Notes: generated from the sequence alone by a model not told the origin. 64,000 nt of DNA from Maricaulis parjimensis (GCF_016817355.1 NZ_JADOTT010000001.1:127094-191093); one strand, 5' to 3'. Positions 1 through 9,559 are shown, counted from the stretch's first letter. Translations and numbers: made by a program.

Positions 1-75
1 CAGCAGGGCAATGGCGGTCTCGACGGCCTCACGGTGTCGCTGACGGCGTTTCCACCCAAGGGAAGGGAGGGAAAT

Positions 76-1281
76 TCAGGAGGGTTTTGCGAGCAGGATC
101 CGCGACCGCCATCCAGCCCAGACAGCGCCTGTGCCGGCAATCAAAGCCCAGATGAAAAGCACGCCGGACAAGCCCCCCAGCGGCACCACTACCGCAGAGG
201 CAAGGACCGGAGCCACGAACTGGCCGAGGAAGAACATGCCGGTCCACATACCCGTACCCCGGCCGCGCACGGGTTCCGGAAGCAGATGCAGCACCCAGGA
301 CAGCAGTGTCGGCAACAAAAGCCCCGACCCCACGGCTGTGCAGATGGCGAAACCGGCCGTCACAGCCAGAACGCCGGACAGGCCCATTCCGAGATATCCC
401 AGCGCCACGATGCCAAGCCCCAGAGCCAGCAAAGAGACCGGCGCCCGCGCCTTGAGCCTGTCAAAAACAAAAGCGCCGGCCAGCACACCGGCATTCACAG
501 CGGCGCCGATCAAGCCGATCGCGCCTGCCGATACCACGCCTGCCAAGGCCAGAATGTCACCCAGTTTGACGATCGTCGTGTAGAAAAGCACGCCCGCGAG
601 CAGGGTGATAAGCAGAACCGGCAAGACGCGGCCAAGCGGAAAAGCCTGTCCTGAACCCGTCTCCTGATGACGCTCGGTCGGCTCAAACAGCATCGTCGCC
701 ACGATCGCTGCCAAAGGCAGTGCCAGGAGATACATCAAGAAGGGCCCGCGGGATCCGAAGACTTCGCCCAAAGCACCGCCCACGGCGATCAGGACAATGG
801 CACTGACGCTGACCACACCGATCTGCAAGGACACCCAGCGCTGCCGTTCCTCACCCTCGAAATAGTCGGCAATCAGAACCGTAGCCACGGTCATGATGAC
901 CGCTTCGGCAATGCCCAGGCCCACCCGCGCGATGATGATGGGTATCAGATCCGCGAGGAAAAAGGGCGTGATCCCGACCGCGGCATAGGCCAGCAGCGCA
1001 AAGGTCAGAAGATGTTTCCGGCCAATCCGGTCTGACAACCAGCCGGCGAAGGGGGAAAACAGGGCCACACACAGGGCCGGAATGGTCAGGGCAATCGGAA
1101 CGAGAAACTCGCTTCCCGGCACACCGGAGAATTCGCGGGCCAACATGGGAAGGACCGGAACGAGCGAGATGATCGCCATGGCCGGCATGACGGAGACCAG
1201 CAGCAGCACGATACCGTGCCGCGCGCCCGCGACACCAAGCGGCGGCGCTGAATGAGAGGAAGTCGGTCCGGTTCCGGACAT
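76..1281 (-). CDS. MFS transporter (12-TM, drug/sugar-acid type)
   Basis: A 401-residue major facilitator superfamily protein with about twelve hydrophobic segments. The loop between TM2 and TM3 carries the MFS signature (LSDRIGRK, about residue 80), and a second half-repeat follows a short cytoplasmic linker rich in charged residues near residue 200. It is the last gene of a minus-strand set, with 29 bp between the sulfatase stop and its ATG, so it probably moves the product of that sulfatase, or an aromatic compound, across the inner membrane. Substrate cannot be read from the sequence; an efflux role is also possible. Family assignment is secure, substrate is not. Confidence 0.85.
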   Translation of the reverse strand: MSGTGPTSSHSAPPLGVAGARHGIVLLLVSVMPAMAIISLVPVLPMLAREFSGVPGSEFLVPIALTIPALCVALFSPFAGWLSDRIGRKHLLTFALLAYAAVGITPFFLADLIPIIIARVGLGIAEAVIMTVATVLIADYFEGEERQRWVSLQIGVVSVSAIVLIAVGGALGEVFGSRGPFLMYLLALPLAAIVATMLFEPTERHQETGSGQAFPLGRVLPVLLITLLAGVLFYTTIVKLGDILALAGVVSAGAIGLIGAAVNAGVLAGAFVFDRLKARAPVSLLALGLGIVALGYLGMGLSGVLAVTAGFAICTAVGSGLLLPTLLSWVLHLLPEPVRGRGTGMWTGMFFLGQFVAPVLASAVVVPLGGLSGVLFIWALIAGTGAVWAGWRSRILLAKPS

Positions 1282-1310
1282 GATCAGGTCTCCTGGAAGC
1301 TTGGCCGGGC

Positions 1311-2825
1311 TTAGTGCCCACCATTGCGGGGGCCTGGCGGCATGGCATTGCCGACCACGGACTCGGACGGATCAACGCCGAAACGGTCCGCCAATTCACT
1401 GCCATTGAATGCGTGCGAGAAGGAGGCCTCATCATAGGGCAGCATGGTCGCATTCCAGGCGTCGTAACGCGCCTTCAAGGCCGCGAATTCATCCGGATAG
1501 CGGTCTTTCAGATTGCCCCGCTCAAGCGGGTCCGCCACCACGTCGAACAGGAATTCACGCCCCGCAATCGACAGATATTTCCAGCGCCCATGACGGACAG
1601 CTTTCTGGTCATGCACCTTGAACCGCCAGAAGAGATCGCGTTCGGGCAGCCCGTCGCCGGCCAAAAGCGGCGCGATATCCAACCCGTCCGGCGCATAGTT
1701 TTCCGGAATGCCTGCCTGTGCCGCAGCCGCCAGGGTCGGCAGCCAGTCCATGCTCATCACAGGCGCATTTATCTCGGCACCCGACGTCGTCCGTCCGGGC
1801 CAGCGCATCAACGTCGGAACGCGAATACCGCCTTCCAGCAACTCGGTCTTGCGGCCCGAGAACGGCCAGGTGTCGGAGAAGCGTTCGCCACCATTATCGG
1901 ACGTGAAGACCACGATCGTGTTGTCGCTCAGACGCAAACGATCGAGCGTGTCGAGCAGACGCCCGACCTGATGGTCCAAGCGCGTCACCATTTCGGCATA
2001 GGTAGCCAGCGTGCCACCGTCAAAATGCAGCAGTCCAAGCGGATTGGGATTGGCGGAGAGGCGGTCGGACTCTGCCGTGTCACCCGGCCCCTCCCAGGGC
2101 CAGTGCGGCGCTGAGAAGTGCAGGCTCAGCATGAACGGGCGGCCATTGCGGGCAAAGGCTTCGACCTGGTTGATGGCCTGCTGCCCCAGAAGGTCAGTCA
2201 GATAGCCCGTCTCTTCGACAGGCACATCGCCATCCCACAAATCCGGGCGGCCGCCCATTGTGTGGCTGAAGTAATCGACCCCACCATTCCGGTAGCCCCA
2301 GAAATGATCGTAGCCACTTGTCAGCGGGCTGTAGTCCGGCAGACGGCCCAGATGCCATTTTCCGACAAGCGCGGTCTGATAGCCCGCAGCCTGAAGGATG
2401 GACGGCAAGCTCACATGGCCGGACGGAAAGCCGACATTGCGCGTGGCCAGAGGCTCCTCAAGCCCCACCGGCAGCCGATACTGGTACTGGCCCGACATCA
2501 GGGCCGTACGGGTCGCCGAACAGACGGGACTGTTGGAATAGGCACTCGTCAGGCGCACGCCTTCAGCGGCGAGGCTGTCGATGCGTGGCGTTTCGTAATC
2601 ACGGCGCCCGAAGCAGGACAGGTCCGCATAACCCAGATCATCCGCCATGATGAAGACGATATTGGGCGGAGATTGCGGGCCTGATCCGGTCGAGAAGTCA
2701 GAACAGGAGGCGGTCAGCGTCGCCGCCCCCACCCCGGCCAGAAGAGACCGGCGGGACAGACTTGTCCCGCCGGTAACTGGTTGGGCGGCAGCAAGCCTGC
2801 CTGGCCGAAGCGTCTTCTGCGTCAT
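1311..2825 (-). CDS. Exported type I sulfatase (formylglycine-dependent arylsulfatase family)
   Basis: A 504-residue alkaline-phosphatase-fold sulfatase. The N-terminus has a twin-arginine signal (SRRSLLAG, Arg25-Arg26) followed by a possible lipobox cysteine (Cys41). The metal site starts at NIVFIMADDLGY, and the catalytic motif CSATR-TALMSG places the formylglycine precursor at Cys102; a later segment (VVFTSDNGG) completes the metal site. Cys-type sulfatases need a formylglycine-generating enzyme, which is not in this window. Its ATG shares one base with the TAA of the upstream TonB receptor, so the two are translationally coupled. The reading frame extends further upstream, but ATG 2825 with the Tat leader is the sensible start. 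Substrate unknown: a sulfated phenolic or carbohydrate. Confidence 0.92.
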   Translation of the reverse strand: MTQKTLRPGRLAAAQPVTGGTSLSRRSLLAGVGAATLTASCSDFSTGSGPQSPPNIVFIMADDLGYADLSCFGRRDYETPRIDSLAAEGVRLTSAYSNSPVCSATRTALMSGQYQYRLPVGLEEPLATRNVGFPSGHVSLPSILQAAGYQTALVGKWHLGRLPDYSPLTSGYDHFWGYRNGGVDYFSHTMGGRPDLWDGDVPVEETGYLTDLLGQQAINQVEAFARNGRPFMLSLHFSAPHWPWEGPGDTAESDRLSANPNPLGLLHFDGGTLATYAEMVTRLDHQVGRLLDTLDRLRLSDNTIVVFTSDNGGERFSDTWPFSGRKTELLEGGIRVPTLMRWPGRTTSGAEINAPVMSMDWLPTLAAAAQAGIPENYAPDGLDIAPLLAGDGLPERDLFWRFKVHDQKAVRHGRWKYLSIAGREFLFDVVADPLERGNLKDRYPDEFAALKARYDAWNATMLPYDEASFSHAFNGSELADRFGVDPSESVVGNAMPPGPRNGGH

Positions 2826-5350
2826 TAGAAGTCCATGCGCAGCACGGCACCGAAGGTCCGCGGAGGCTCCATGGCCGATGCGACAACATTGCCGGCCCCG
2901 ACCTGATAGGTCGACGCAATGGCTTCGTCCGACAGATTGCGGACATAGGCCGTCAGGCTCCAAGCATCGCTGTAGGGCGCGAGGGTGAGCGAGGCATCTG
3001 CCGTCAGAACACTGTCCACGCGGCTGCCGGGCACATAGTTGAAGCCGATTTCGCGCTCACCGCGATAGCGGGCATCCAGAGTACCGATGATCTCGAAACT
3101 TCCGGTATCCCAGATCTGCTGCACGCCGCCGGTAAACGTCCATTCCGGTGCATTCAGGGCATCCTGACCGGAACAATCGACCAGGAATTCCCGCGGGGTC
3201 GCCGGATTGCCATCCACACCCAGCTGGGTCGTGTCGCAGCCCGTAACCGGCGTCAGGAAGTTCGGCGGATCGGTATCATCCGACAGGTCAACCTGGTTGA
3301 AGCTGTAAGAGTCATAGGAGGCATCCAGATATTGGACCATACCCCGGATGGAGGTGGTCTCCGTGGCCGCATACTGGAAGTCGATTTCCACGCCCTGGAT
3401 CGAGGAGTCGCCGACATTGCGAGTGTAGAAGGAATTATTGCCGCGACCATCCAGGCCAAGCGCAGCCAATTGCTGACCTTCATATTCCCAGAAGAAGATT
3501 TCGGCATTCAGCTCGAGCGTGTTGTCAAAGAAACGGTTCTTTGACCCCAGCGTGAAGGCGTCGATGAATTCCGGATCATACTCCTCGAACCCGAAGGCCT
3601 GATTGAAACCACCGGCGCGGAAACCGGTCTCAAAGCTTGCATAGAGGAGGTTTTCGTCGGTCAGGTCGTACTCGACCGCAATCCGGTAGGTGACTTCCTC
3701 ATCACCGCTCTCACGATCGACGACTGTTGGCGTTGCGACGATGAGAGCGCCCGGCCCCATCGGCCCGAAAGGCCCATAAGGAGTCACAGCAGGAACACCG
3801 GCCGGGTTGTTGGCGATTTGGTCCAGCAACACGAAGAGGGGCGGCCCTGTCAGCAAAGCCGGGTCAAGCGCGCCCAACGTATCCGCCGGCGTCAGACCGA
3901 CCGGCAAGGTCGGAACCTGCGGACAGCTCGGCGGTCCGAAGGCTGGTTCATCAAGACAGATGCCGGCCATGGAAATGGCCCGGGTGTCAAAGCTGCGCGT
4001 TTCATCCGTATAGCGGACACCGCCCACCAGACGGAATGTATCGGTCACATTCCAGGTACCGCGCGCGAAGAAGGCGGTGGATTCCACGTCACTGGCGAAG
4101 TCATTGAAAGTGATCGTGGCAAACTGGTTGAACGCATTCACGCCTTCCACGGATTCCTCGAACCAGTAGGCGCCAAGGATGTAGTCAAACACATCGGTCG
4201 AGCCGGAAAGCCGGGCTTCGATACTGTACTGCTCGGCTTCATCCTGATTGATGGCGGCCTTGAAGGGCGGACCATTGAACTGGTTGTCCAGCGTGGAGTT
4301 CCGGTAGGCCGGAATAATGACGAGATCACCCCAGTCAAATGCGTAATTGATCTCGGCACTCACCCCCCAATAACGGTCATCGCGGGAGGGATAGGCGTAA
4401 CCGGTGAGCGGAGAATAGAGCGGTGCCCCGATCGAGTTGTCCTGGATGAATTGCAGGGAGGCCGGATCGTGAAGGCCGGCGAAATCTCCCGTCGGCGCCG
4501 GAATGAAGGGCCAGTTGGGAACCGGCAAGTTCGGTGAGAAGGGCGCAAACGTGTAGACGCCCTGTGTCTGGAGCCCCGAGCCCACTCCGCCCTGGGTCGA
4601 ATAATCGGCCGACAGGCGGATCGAGAGCGAGTCCGTGGCATCCACCAGATACTGGGCCCGCACCGCGATGTCTTCGGCATCGCCTGTGCCATCGTCGAAG
4701 TAACCGTCATGCCCGGTTGTCGTCGCCGCCAGACGGAAGGCCGAGTTGCTTCCCGCAGAAATATTGGTCACGGCGGTCGCCTCATACGAGGAGTAGTTGC
4801 CGAAGCCGAACGTGACGCTCGTGCTGTTCTCGCCGATAACCGGAAGATTGGGGATTACATTGATCGCGCCGCCGGTCGAGTTGCGGCCGTAGAGCGTGCC
4901 CTGGGGGCCTTTGAGAACCTCGACCCGGTTCAGGTCGAGAAAGGCCGATGCCGTCGATGACGGACGACCGATATAGACGCCATCAATGTTGAAGGCGATC
5001 GCCGGGGCGGTATAGCCATTATTGGTGAAGTTACCGACACCGCGCACGAAGTAGGCCGTGTTCGCACCACCGCCATTGCTGACCGTCAGCGCCGGAGCCA
5101 CCTTGTTCAATTGGGTCGCGTCTCCGACACCAGCCCGCAGAAGGTCCTCGCCGGAGGCCGCGTTGATCGGAAGCGCAGCGTCCTGCAGCGTCTCCTCGCG
5201 GCGCTGCGCCGTGATGGTGATGGTGTCGAGCTGACGGCTGCGACTGGTGTCATTGGCATCTGCCGCGTCATTGTCCTGAGCGAATGCCGGACCCGACAAG
5301 GCGACGAGAATCGCGAGTGCTGATACACAGCCTCGATCATTCATGAACAT
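2825..5350 (-). CDS. TonB-dependent outer-membrane receptor (sulfatase operon)
   Basis: An 841-residue receptor. A signal peptide ends near PAFAQ, then comes a TonB-box/plug region (DTITITAQRREETLQD) with the plug motif VLKGPQGTLYGRNSTGGAINV typical of iron-independent nutrient receptors, then the beta-barrel ending in the aromatic C-terminal MDF that BAM recognises. Start chosen at the ATG with an AGGGGAG ribosome site five bases upstream; ATG 5344 is an alternative. It heads the receptor-sulfatase-MFS set, so it probably imports the sulfated substrate. The barrel belongs to the branch common in sphingomonads and caulobacters that take up plant phenolics or oligosaccharides; ligand not predictable. 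Confidence 0.92.
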   Translation of the reverse strand: MFMNDRGCVSALAILVALSGPAFAQDNDAADANDTSRSRQLDTITITAQRREETLQDAALPINAASGEDLLRAGVGDATQLNKVAPALTVSNGGGANTAYFVRGVGNFTNNGYTAPAIAFNIDGVYIGRPSSTASAFLDLNRVEVLKGPQGTLYGRNSTGGAINVIPNLPVIGENSTSVTFGFGNYSSYEATAVTNISAGSNSAFRLAATTTGHDGYFDDGTGDAEDIAVRAQYLVDATDSLSIRLSADYSTQGGVGSGLQTQGVYTFAPFSPNLPVPNWPFIPAPTGDFAGLHDPASLQFIQDNSIGAPLYSPLTGYAYPSRDDRYWGVSAEINYAFDWGDLVIIPAYRNSTLDNQFNGPPFKAAINQDEAEQYSIEARLSGSTDVFDYILGAYWFEESVEGVNAFNQFATITFNDFASDVESTAFFARGTWNVTDTFRLVGGVRYTDETRSFDTRAISMAGICLDEPAFGPPSCPQVPTLPVGLTPADTLGALDPALLTGPPLFVLLDQIANNPAGVPAVTPYGPFGPMGPGALIVATPTVVDRESGDEEVTYRIAVEYDLTDENLLYASFETGFRAGGFNQAFGFEEYDPEFIDAFTLGSKNRFFDNTLELNAEIFFWEYEGQQLAALGLDGRGNNSFYTRNVGDSSIQGVEIDFQYAATETTSIRGMVQYLDASYDSYSFNQVDLSDDTDPPNFLTPVTGCDTTQLGVDGNPATPREFLVDCSGQDALNAPEWTFTGGVQQIWDTGSFEIIGTLDARYRGEREIGFNYVPGSRVDSVLTADASLTLAPYSDAWSLTAYVRNLSDEAIASTYQVGAGNVVASAMEPPRTFGAVLRMDF

Positions 5351-5578
5351 GGCTTCTCCCCTGTATATGGTTTTGTATTTTTTCTGTGACAGACCGTCGC
5401 AGAAGCCCAGCCATTCGTGAAATTGTTTTATTGGATGGCGGACTATCATTTTTTGTGATGATTGCGTCTCGCTTCCCGGATGGGTTCATCACGAAATTTG
5501 ATGCGTTTGCATAACGAGGATCAGTTTTACCTTCGTCCTCCGGCATCCCAGCCTTGGCGCGATTTCCAGGAGGACAAT

Positions 5579-6262
5579 ATGCCGACGATCGAACTCTACA
5601 TGGCGCCGAGTGCGTGTTCACGCGTACCGCTGATTCTGCTGCATCGGATCGGCATTCCCTTCAAAACGAGAACACTCGCCTTCATGCGCGGCGATCATCG
5701 TCATCCTGACTATCTGGCCCTGAACCCGTCCGGCAAAATCCCGCTTCTGCTCCATGACGGGCGCCCTCTGGCCCAGAACACGGCGATCATCACCTGGCTA
5801 CACGCGACCTTCCCTGAAGCCGGGATCCTCTCGGACGCACGTGAACCGGACGCACAGGCCGACAGGCTGTCCGAACTCCTGCGCTTTTCGGCAGACCTTC
5901 ATCCCTTGGTGACCCGGATCCGCATGCCGCAGCTTTTCTGCGACCTGCCCGGAGCCCCCGCGCGCACGGCCGAAATGGGCCGGGCAAGCATGGCCCTGCA
6001 ATTGGCGGACCTTGAAGCAAAACTCTGCAAGCAAGACTGGTTGTCCGGCGAAAACTGGGGGGCGCTCGACGCCTATCTTCACTGGGTGTGGTTCCGCATC
6101 ACAGGCGCCGGCTTCGACGGCACAGACTTTCCCGCCCTGCAGGCCTTCTATGCCCGCACCCTGGAACTGAATGCGGTCAAATCGGCCATGGCGGATGAAG
6201 CCGAGGCCCATGCCTGGCTGGAATCACAAGGCCTCGCCTTCACGCCACCGCCCGCGTCGTAG
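5579..6262 (+). CDS. Glutathione S-transferase family protein
   Basis: A 227-residue GST. The N-terminal thioredoxin-fold half (residues 1-80) has the beta-class-like APSACSRVP with Cys near residue 12, the cis-proline region GKIPLLLHDG, and a glutathione gamma-glutamyl contact region at QNTAIITWL. The all-helical C-terminal half follows. ATG 5579 is preceded by AGGAGG at ideal spacing. It sits between a divergent TonB receptor and a convergent LysR gene, next to the ring-cleavage operon. GSTs in such clusters often act as cis-trans isomerases of ring-cleavage products (maleylpyruvate or maleylacetoacetate isomerase type) or in ether cleavage. Which of these applies is inference. Confidence 0.85.
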   Translation: MPTIELYMAPSACSRVPLILLHRIGIPFKTRTLAFMRGDHRHPDYLALNPSGKIPLLLHDGRPLAQNTAIITWLHATFPEAGILSDAREPDAQADRLSELLRFSADLHPLVTRIRMPQLFCDLPGAPARTAEMGRASMALQLADLEAKLCKQDWLSGENWGALDAYLHWVWFRITGAGFDGTDFPALQAFYARTLELNAVKSAMADEAEAHAWLESQGLAFTPPPAS

Positions 6263-6277
6263 ACAGGCAGCTGCGGG

Positions 6278-7204
6278 TCAGGCGGGATGTACGCCCTGCA
6301 TCTCGCCAACCCCCTTGAAGATCTCCGACTTGAACCACTGAACACCCGGATCATCCACACGGGCCTCGTGGCAACTGATCATCTGCCGCATGGCCGGCAG
6401 TTCGAACGGCAATTCCGCCATCCGCAGATTGAGGCGTTCCGCGTAAAGCCGGGCCAGGCTCTTATGGGTCACGGTAAGAAGCGGTGTGCCGGATACCAGC
6501 TCCGGAGCGGCCATGAAGGACGAGACCCGCATGGCGACATGCCGCTTCCGGTCCAGCTGGGACATGAAGGTTTCCACATAGGAGTTGCGCCTGACCCGGC
6601 CGATCTCAACGATCACATGACCACTGTTGAAGAAGTCATCCTCGGTGATCATTCCATCAGCCAGAACGGGATTGCTACCGCACCCCAGAACCACCTGTTC
6701 TTCGTCATAGAGATGCTCAACCGCCTGATCGTGGCGTGTCATGTATTCCGGAGTGATCAACAGATCGATTTCACCTTGCTGGAATTGCTCAACGCTGCGC
6801 TCCGACGGATTGGCGAAATCAACGGAAATGCCTGGTGCCTTTTCGGAGATCAGACGGGCGATGTGAGGCATGGCCAACACCACAAAATAGTCCGAAGCGA
6901 TCACCTTGAAGACCCGTTCCGATGTCGCCGGGTCAAAGTGGGAAAGCTGGGCCACAAGGGAATCGATATCACCCAGCAGGCTTTTGAGCCGGGGGCCGAG
7001 ACTGAGCGCATGGGGCGTGGGCACCATGCGCTTGCCATGCTGGGTCAACAAGGGGTCGTTGAAATACTGGCGCAAGCGGGTCAGCACGCCACTCATGGCG
7101 GGCTGGCTGACATTCAGCCGTTCAGCAGCGCGCGAAACATGGCGCTCTTCAAGCAGCACATCGAGCGCCTGCAACAGATTGAGATCGAGTCCCTTGAAAC
7201 GCAC
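6278..7204 (-). CDS. LysR-type transcriptional regulator (NodD-like)
   Basis: A 308-residue LysR regulator. The winged helix-turn-helix is residues 3-62 (LNLLQALDVLLEERHVSRAAERL, then SQPAMSGVLTRLR), followed by the periplasmic-binding-protein-like effector domain from about residue 90. The N-terminal wording resembles the NodD/NahR branch, which often senses flavonoids or aromatic acids. The GTG at 7204 is chosen because GGGGAGG lies six bases upstream and the family N-terminus fits; the frame continues further upstream without a better start. It is divergent from the dioxygenase operon at 7442 and is its probable activator; a LysR-type box lies between them. Confidence 0.9.
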   Translation of the reverse strand: MRFKGLDLNLLQALDVLLEERHVSRAAERLNVSQPAMSGVLTRLRQYFNDPLLTQHGKRMVPTPHALSLGPRLKSLLGDIDSLVAQLSHFDPATSERVFKVIASDYFVVLAMPHIARLISEKAPGISVDFANPSERSVEQFQQGEIDLLITPEYMTRHDQAVEHLYDEEQVVLGCGSNPVLADGMITEDDFFNSGHVIVEIGRVRRNSYVETFMSQLDRKRHVAMRVSSFMAAPELVSGTPLLTVTHKSLARLYAERLNLRMAELPFELPAMRQMISCHEARVDDPGVQWFKSEIFKGVGEMQGVHPA

Positions 7205-7275
7205 GGCAAGCCTCCCCTCGCTTGGCGGTTCGCGCGAGCCCCAAGGCCCGCGCCGGTGACATGGCACCCCGGTGT

Positions 7276-7290
7276 ATAACAAACGCTTAT
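7276..7290. promoter_or_regulatory. Candidate LysR-type box (ATAA-N7-TTAT)
   Basis: The inverted repeat ATAACAAACGCTTAT fits the T-N11-A pattern of LysR binding boxes. It lies 72 bp upstream of the LysR start codon and about 150 bp upstream of the VOC dioxygenase, in a 237-bp divergent intergenic region with no other gene. Confidence 0.5.
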
Positions 7291-7441
7291 CGAAATATAT
7301 AACGACAATCATTTTGGCGCATGAATAGAGCTGCGCTACTCAGGTCGGGAATGCTGCCGTCAGACTGCGACGGCTCCCACCCGGTCCGGTCGACACGACC
7401 GGAAAAAACAAGTCAAAAACCGGGACACCCGAGGAGAAACC

Positions 7442-8395
7442 ATGGCAAATTCAACGAGTTCGACATCCGACCAGAGCGCGACTCCTCATGTGCAGGCGCG
7501 CGTCAATGACATCCGGTTTGTCGGATATGGCGTTCAGGATCTTGAAGCCGAGAAAAATTTCTACATCGACGCCTGGAAGCTGGTTGAAGTGCCCAGTGAT
7601 GATGGTCTGGTCTACCTGGCCGCACCGGGAAGCAGCACACAATACTGCGTCCGCCTGCGCCAGACCGACGAACCACGCATCGATGTGATCTCATGGGCAG
7701 CCAAGGATGAAGCCGAGGTGGACGCCCTGTTCGAACAGGTCAAGGCCGCGGGCGGCAAACCCGTGACCGAGCCCGGCGCATTGACCGGTCTGGGCGGCGG
7801 CTATGGCTTCCGCTTCTTTGATATCAGCGGTTTTACCATTGAAGTCGCGACCGGTTTCGAACGCCGTGAGCCGGAAATCCTGGCGGATGGGGAGCCGCGG
7901 CCCGAAAAGATCAGCCACGTTGTCTTCCACGCCCCCGATCACAAGCAATGGGTGAAATTCTATGAAGCCGCGCTCGGCTTCAAAGTTTCCGACTGGCTGG
8001 GCGATTTCATGTGCTTCCTGCGCTGCAATGAATGGCATCACCGCATGGCCGTGGTGCCCGGACCGCCGACCTTCAATCATATCGCCTATGACATGCCGGG
8101 CGTCGACGCGATCATGAAAGGACTGAAACGCCTGCGCAGCATGGATCATGATGTCGTCTGGGGCGTCGGCCGCCACACCGCCGGCAACAATATCTTTTCC
8201 TACTATCTGACCCCGGGGGGCTGGGCTGTCGAATACACGTCGGATCTGGAAAAAGTGGATGACGCGACCTGGGAAGCGAAGGTTCATCAGCCGAGCCTCG
8301 AGACCATGGATCAATGGGGTGTCGGCATCGGCGGCCCCCAGACCATGCCGCAGCCCAAGCCGGATACCGGCCTGTTTAACGCTCCGGAGGTCTGA
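7442..8395 (+). CDS. Extradiol ring-cleavage dioxygenase, VOC superfamily
   Basis: A 317-residue protein of two vicinal-oxygen-chelate modules (about residues 22-140 and 155-275), like type I extradiol dioxygenases. The C-terminal module keeps the expected metal ligands: His in ISHVVFH, His in FNHIAYD, and Glu in AVEYTSD. ATG 7442 has GAGGAG six bases upstream. It is the first gene of an operon with hydrolase, cupin, FAH-family hydrolase and FAD monooxygenase and should open a catechol- or trihydroxybenzene-type ring made by a monooxygenase. In the Herbaspirillum fde cluster a dioxygenase of this kind (FdeC) cleaves the naringenin A-ring; orthology here is an inference from gene content. Confidence 0.85.
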   Translation: MANSTSSTSDQSATPHVQARVNDIRFVGYGVQDLEAEKNFYIDAWKLVEVPSDDGLVYLAAPGSSTQYCVRLRQTDEPRIDVISWAAKDEAEVDALFEQVKAAGGKPVTEPGALTGLGGGYGFRFFDISGFTIEVATGFERREPEILADGEPRPEKISHVVFHAPDHKQWVKFYEAALGFKVSDWLGDFMCFLRCNEWHHRMAVVPGPPTFNHIAYDMPGVDAIMKGLKRLRSMDHDVVWGVGRHTAGNNIFSYYLTPGGWAVEYTSDLEKVDDATWEAKVHQPSLETMDQWGVGIGGPQTMPQPKPDTGLFNAPEV

Positions 8396-8398
8396 GCC

Positions 8399-9559
8399 TT
8401 GGCGCTTTACCAATTCTTCCCCAACTACATCTGGAATCTGTCCGTCGCGATCGCGATGGCATCCGGGGCCGAGATCGGCGAAATTGTCGACATGTGCCAA
8501 CCCATCCGCGACGCCGCCGACAAAGGCGCCGATGCGGGCACGCCGCAATTCATGGCGGAATGGGCCAAAATGGCCGACAAGCTCAGCGCACTGGCTGACG
8601 AAGACCTGGCCAAGGGGCGCAAGTTCTCCGCAGCCGACAAGCTGCGCCGGGCCTGCCTTTACTACACCACCGCCGAGCGCATGCAGGGCCATGGTCATCC
8701 GGGCCGGATGGAGACTTTTCGCAAGGCCCAGAACGCTTTCAAGGCCTATGTCGAATATGGCCGTGAGAACTGCGAACGGGTCGATATCCCCTATCAGGGC
8801 AAGTCCATTCCGGGCCTGCTGACCCGCGCCGAAGGCGTCGAGGGTCCTGCTCCCTGCGTCCTGTTCGTCAACGGGCTCGATAGCTGCAAGGAATTGCTCT
8901 ACTGGACCTTTCTGCCCAAGGAACTGGCCCGCCGGGGAATTTCGACCCTGTGCATTGACCAGCCGGGCACGGGCGAAACGCTGCGGGTCCACGAATTGCC
9001 GGCCACGCCCTTCACCGAGGAATGGGCCACGCCTTGCTTTGACTGGCTGGCTGCCCACCCTGAAATCGACGCTGATCGGATCGGCATTTCCGGCATTTCA
9101 CTGGGCGGGCATTTTGTCGGTCGTGCGGCGGCGTTCGAGCCACGCTTTGCTTCGGCCGCCGTTTGGGGTGCCAATCACAACTGGGCCGAGGTCCAGCAGA
9201 AGCGCCTCAAGAGCGAGGGCGAAAACCCTGTGCCGCACTACTGGAAGCACGTCATGTGGGTATTCGGCGCCTCCGACATGGATGACTTCTTCAAGAAGAT
9301 CGAGGGCATGAACCTCAATGGCGTGATGGAGAAAATCCGCATGCCCTTCCTGGTCACGCATGGTGCCGAGGACCGCCAGATCAGTCTGGACTACGCCCAT
9401 CAGGCCTATGATCAGCTGGTGAATTCGGAACGCCGGGAATTGAAGATTTTCACGCCGCGCGAAGGCGGGGTGGAGCATGTCGGCGCCGACAATATGAGCT
9501 TCGGCCGGCACTACATCGCCGACTGGTTCGCGGAAACCCTCGGCGGGCATACCGGCTGA
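8399..9559 (+). CDS. Alpha/beta hydrolase of the FrsA/dihydropseudooxynicotine-hydrolase type
   Basis: A 386-residue serine hydrolase with a long helical N-terminal region (about residues 1-130) before the alpha/beta core. The nucleophile elbow is GISGISLGGH, the acid lies in THGAEDRQI, and the catalytic His in GGVEHVGAD. This architecture matches PF06500-like enzymes, whose known members include a C-C bond hydrolase acting on a nicotine-pathway diketone. The start is a TTG: GGAGG at 8386-8390, inside the end of the dioxygenase gene, is eight bases upstream, and the first residues (MALYQFFPNYIWN) are consistent. Only three bases separate it from the preceding stop, so it likely hydrolyses the ring-cleavage product. 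Confidence 0.85.
   Translation: MALYQFFPNYIWNLSVAIAMASGAEIGEIVDMCQPIRDAADKGADAGTPQFMAEWAKMADKLSALADEDLAKGRKFSAADKLRRACLYYTTAERMQGHGHPGRMETFRKAQNAFKAYVEYGRENCERVDIPYQGKSIPGLLTRAEGVEGPAPCVLFVNGLDSCKELLYWTFLPKELARRGISTLCIDQPGTGETLRVHELPATPFTEEWATPCFDWLAAHPEIDADRIGISGISLGGHFVGRAAAFEPRFASAAVWGANHNWAEVQQKRLKSEGENPVPHYWKHVMWVFGASDMDDFFKKIEGMNLNGVMEKIRMPFLVTHGAEDRQISLDYAHQAYDQLVNSERRELKIFTPREGGVEHVGADNMSFGRHYIADWFAETLGGHTG

Noticed and set aside
1-75. Minus-strand frame reading WKRRQRHREAVETAIALL, like the start of a TetR regulator running off the left edge
   Set aside because: No ATG, GTG or TTG lies between it and the in-frame stop of the MFS gene, and too little sequence is present to support a gene.
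7691-9058. Long antisense reading frame (455 codons) opposite the dioxygenase and hydrolase genes
   Set aside because: Shadow of the GC-rich coding strand: low-complexity composition, no domain, and both sense genes have clear motifs and ribosome sites.
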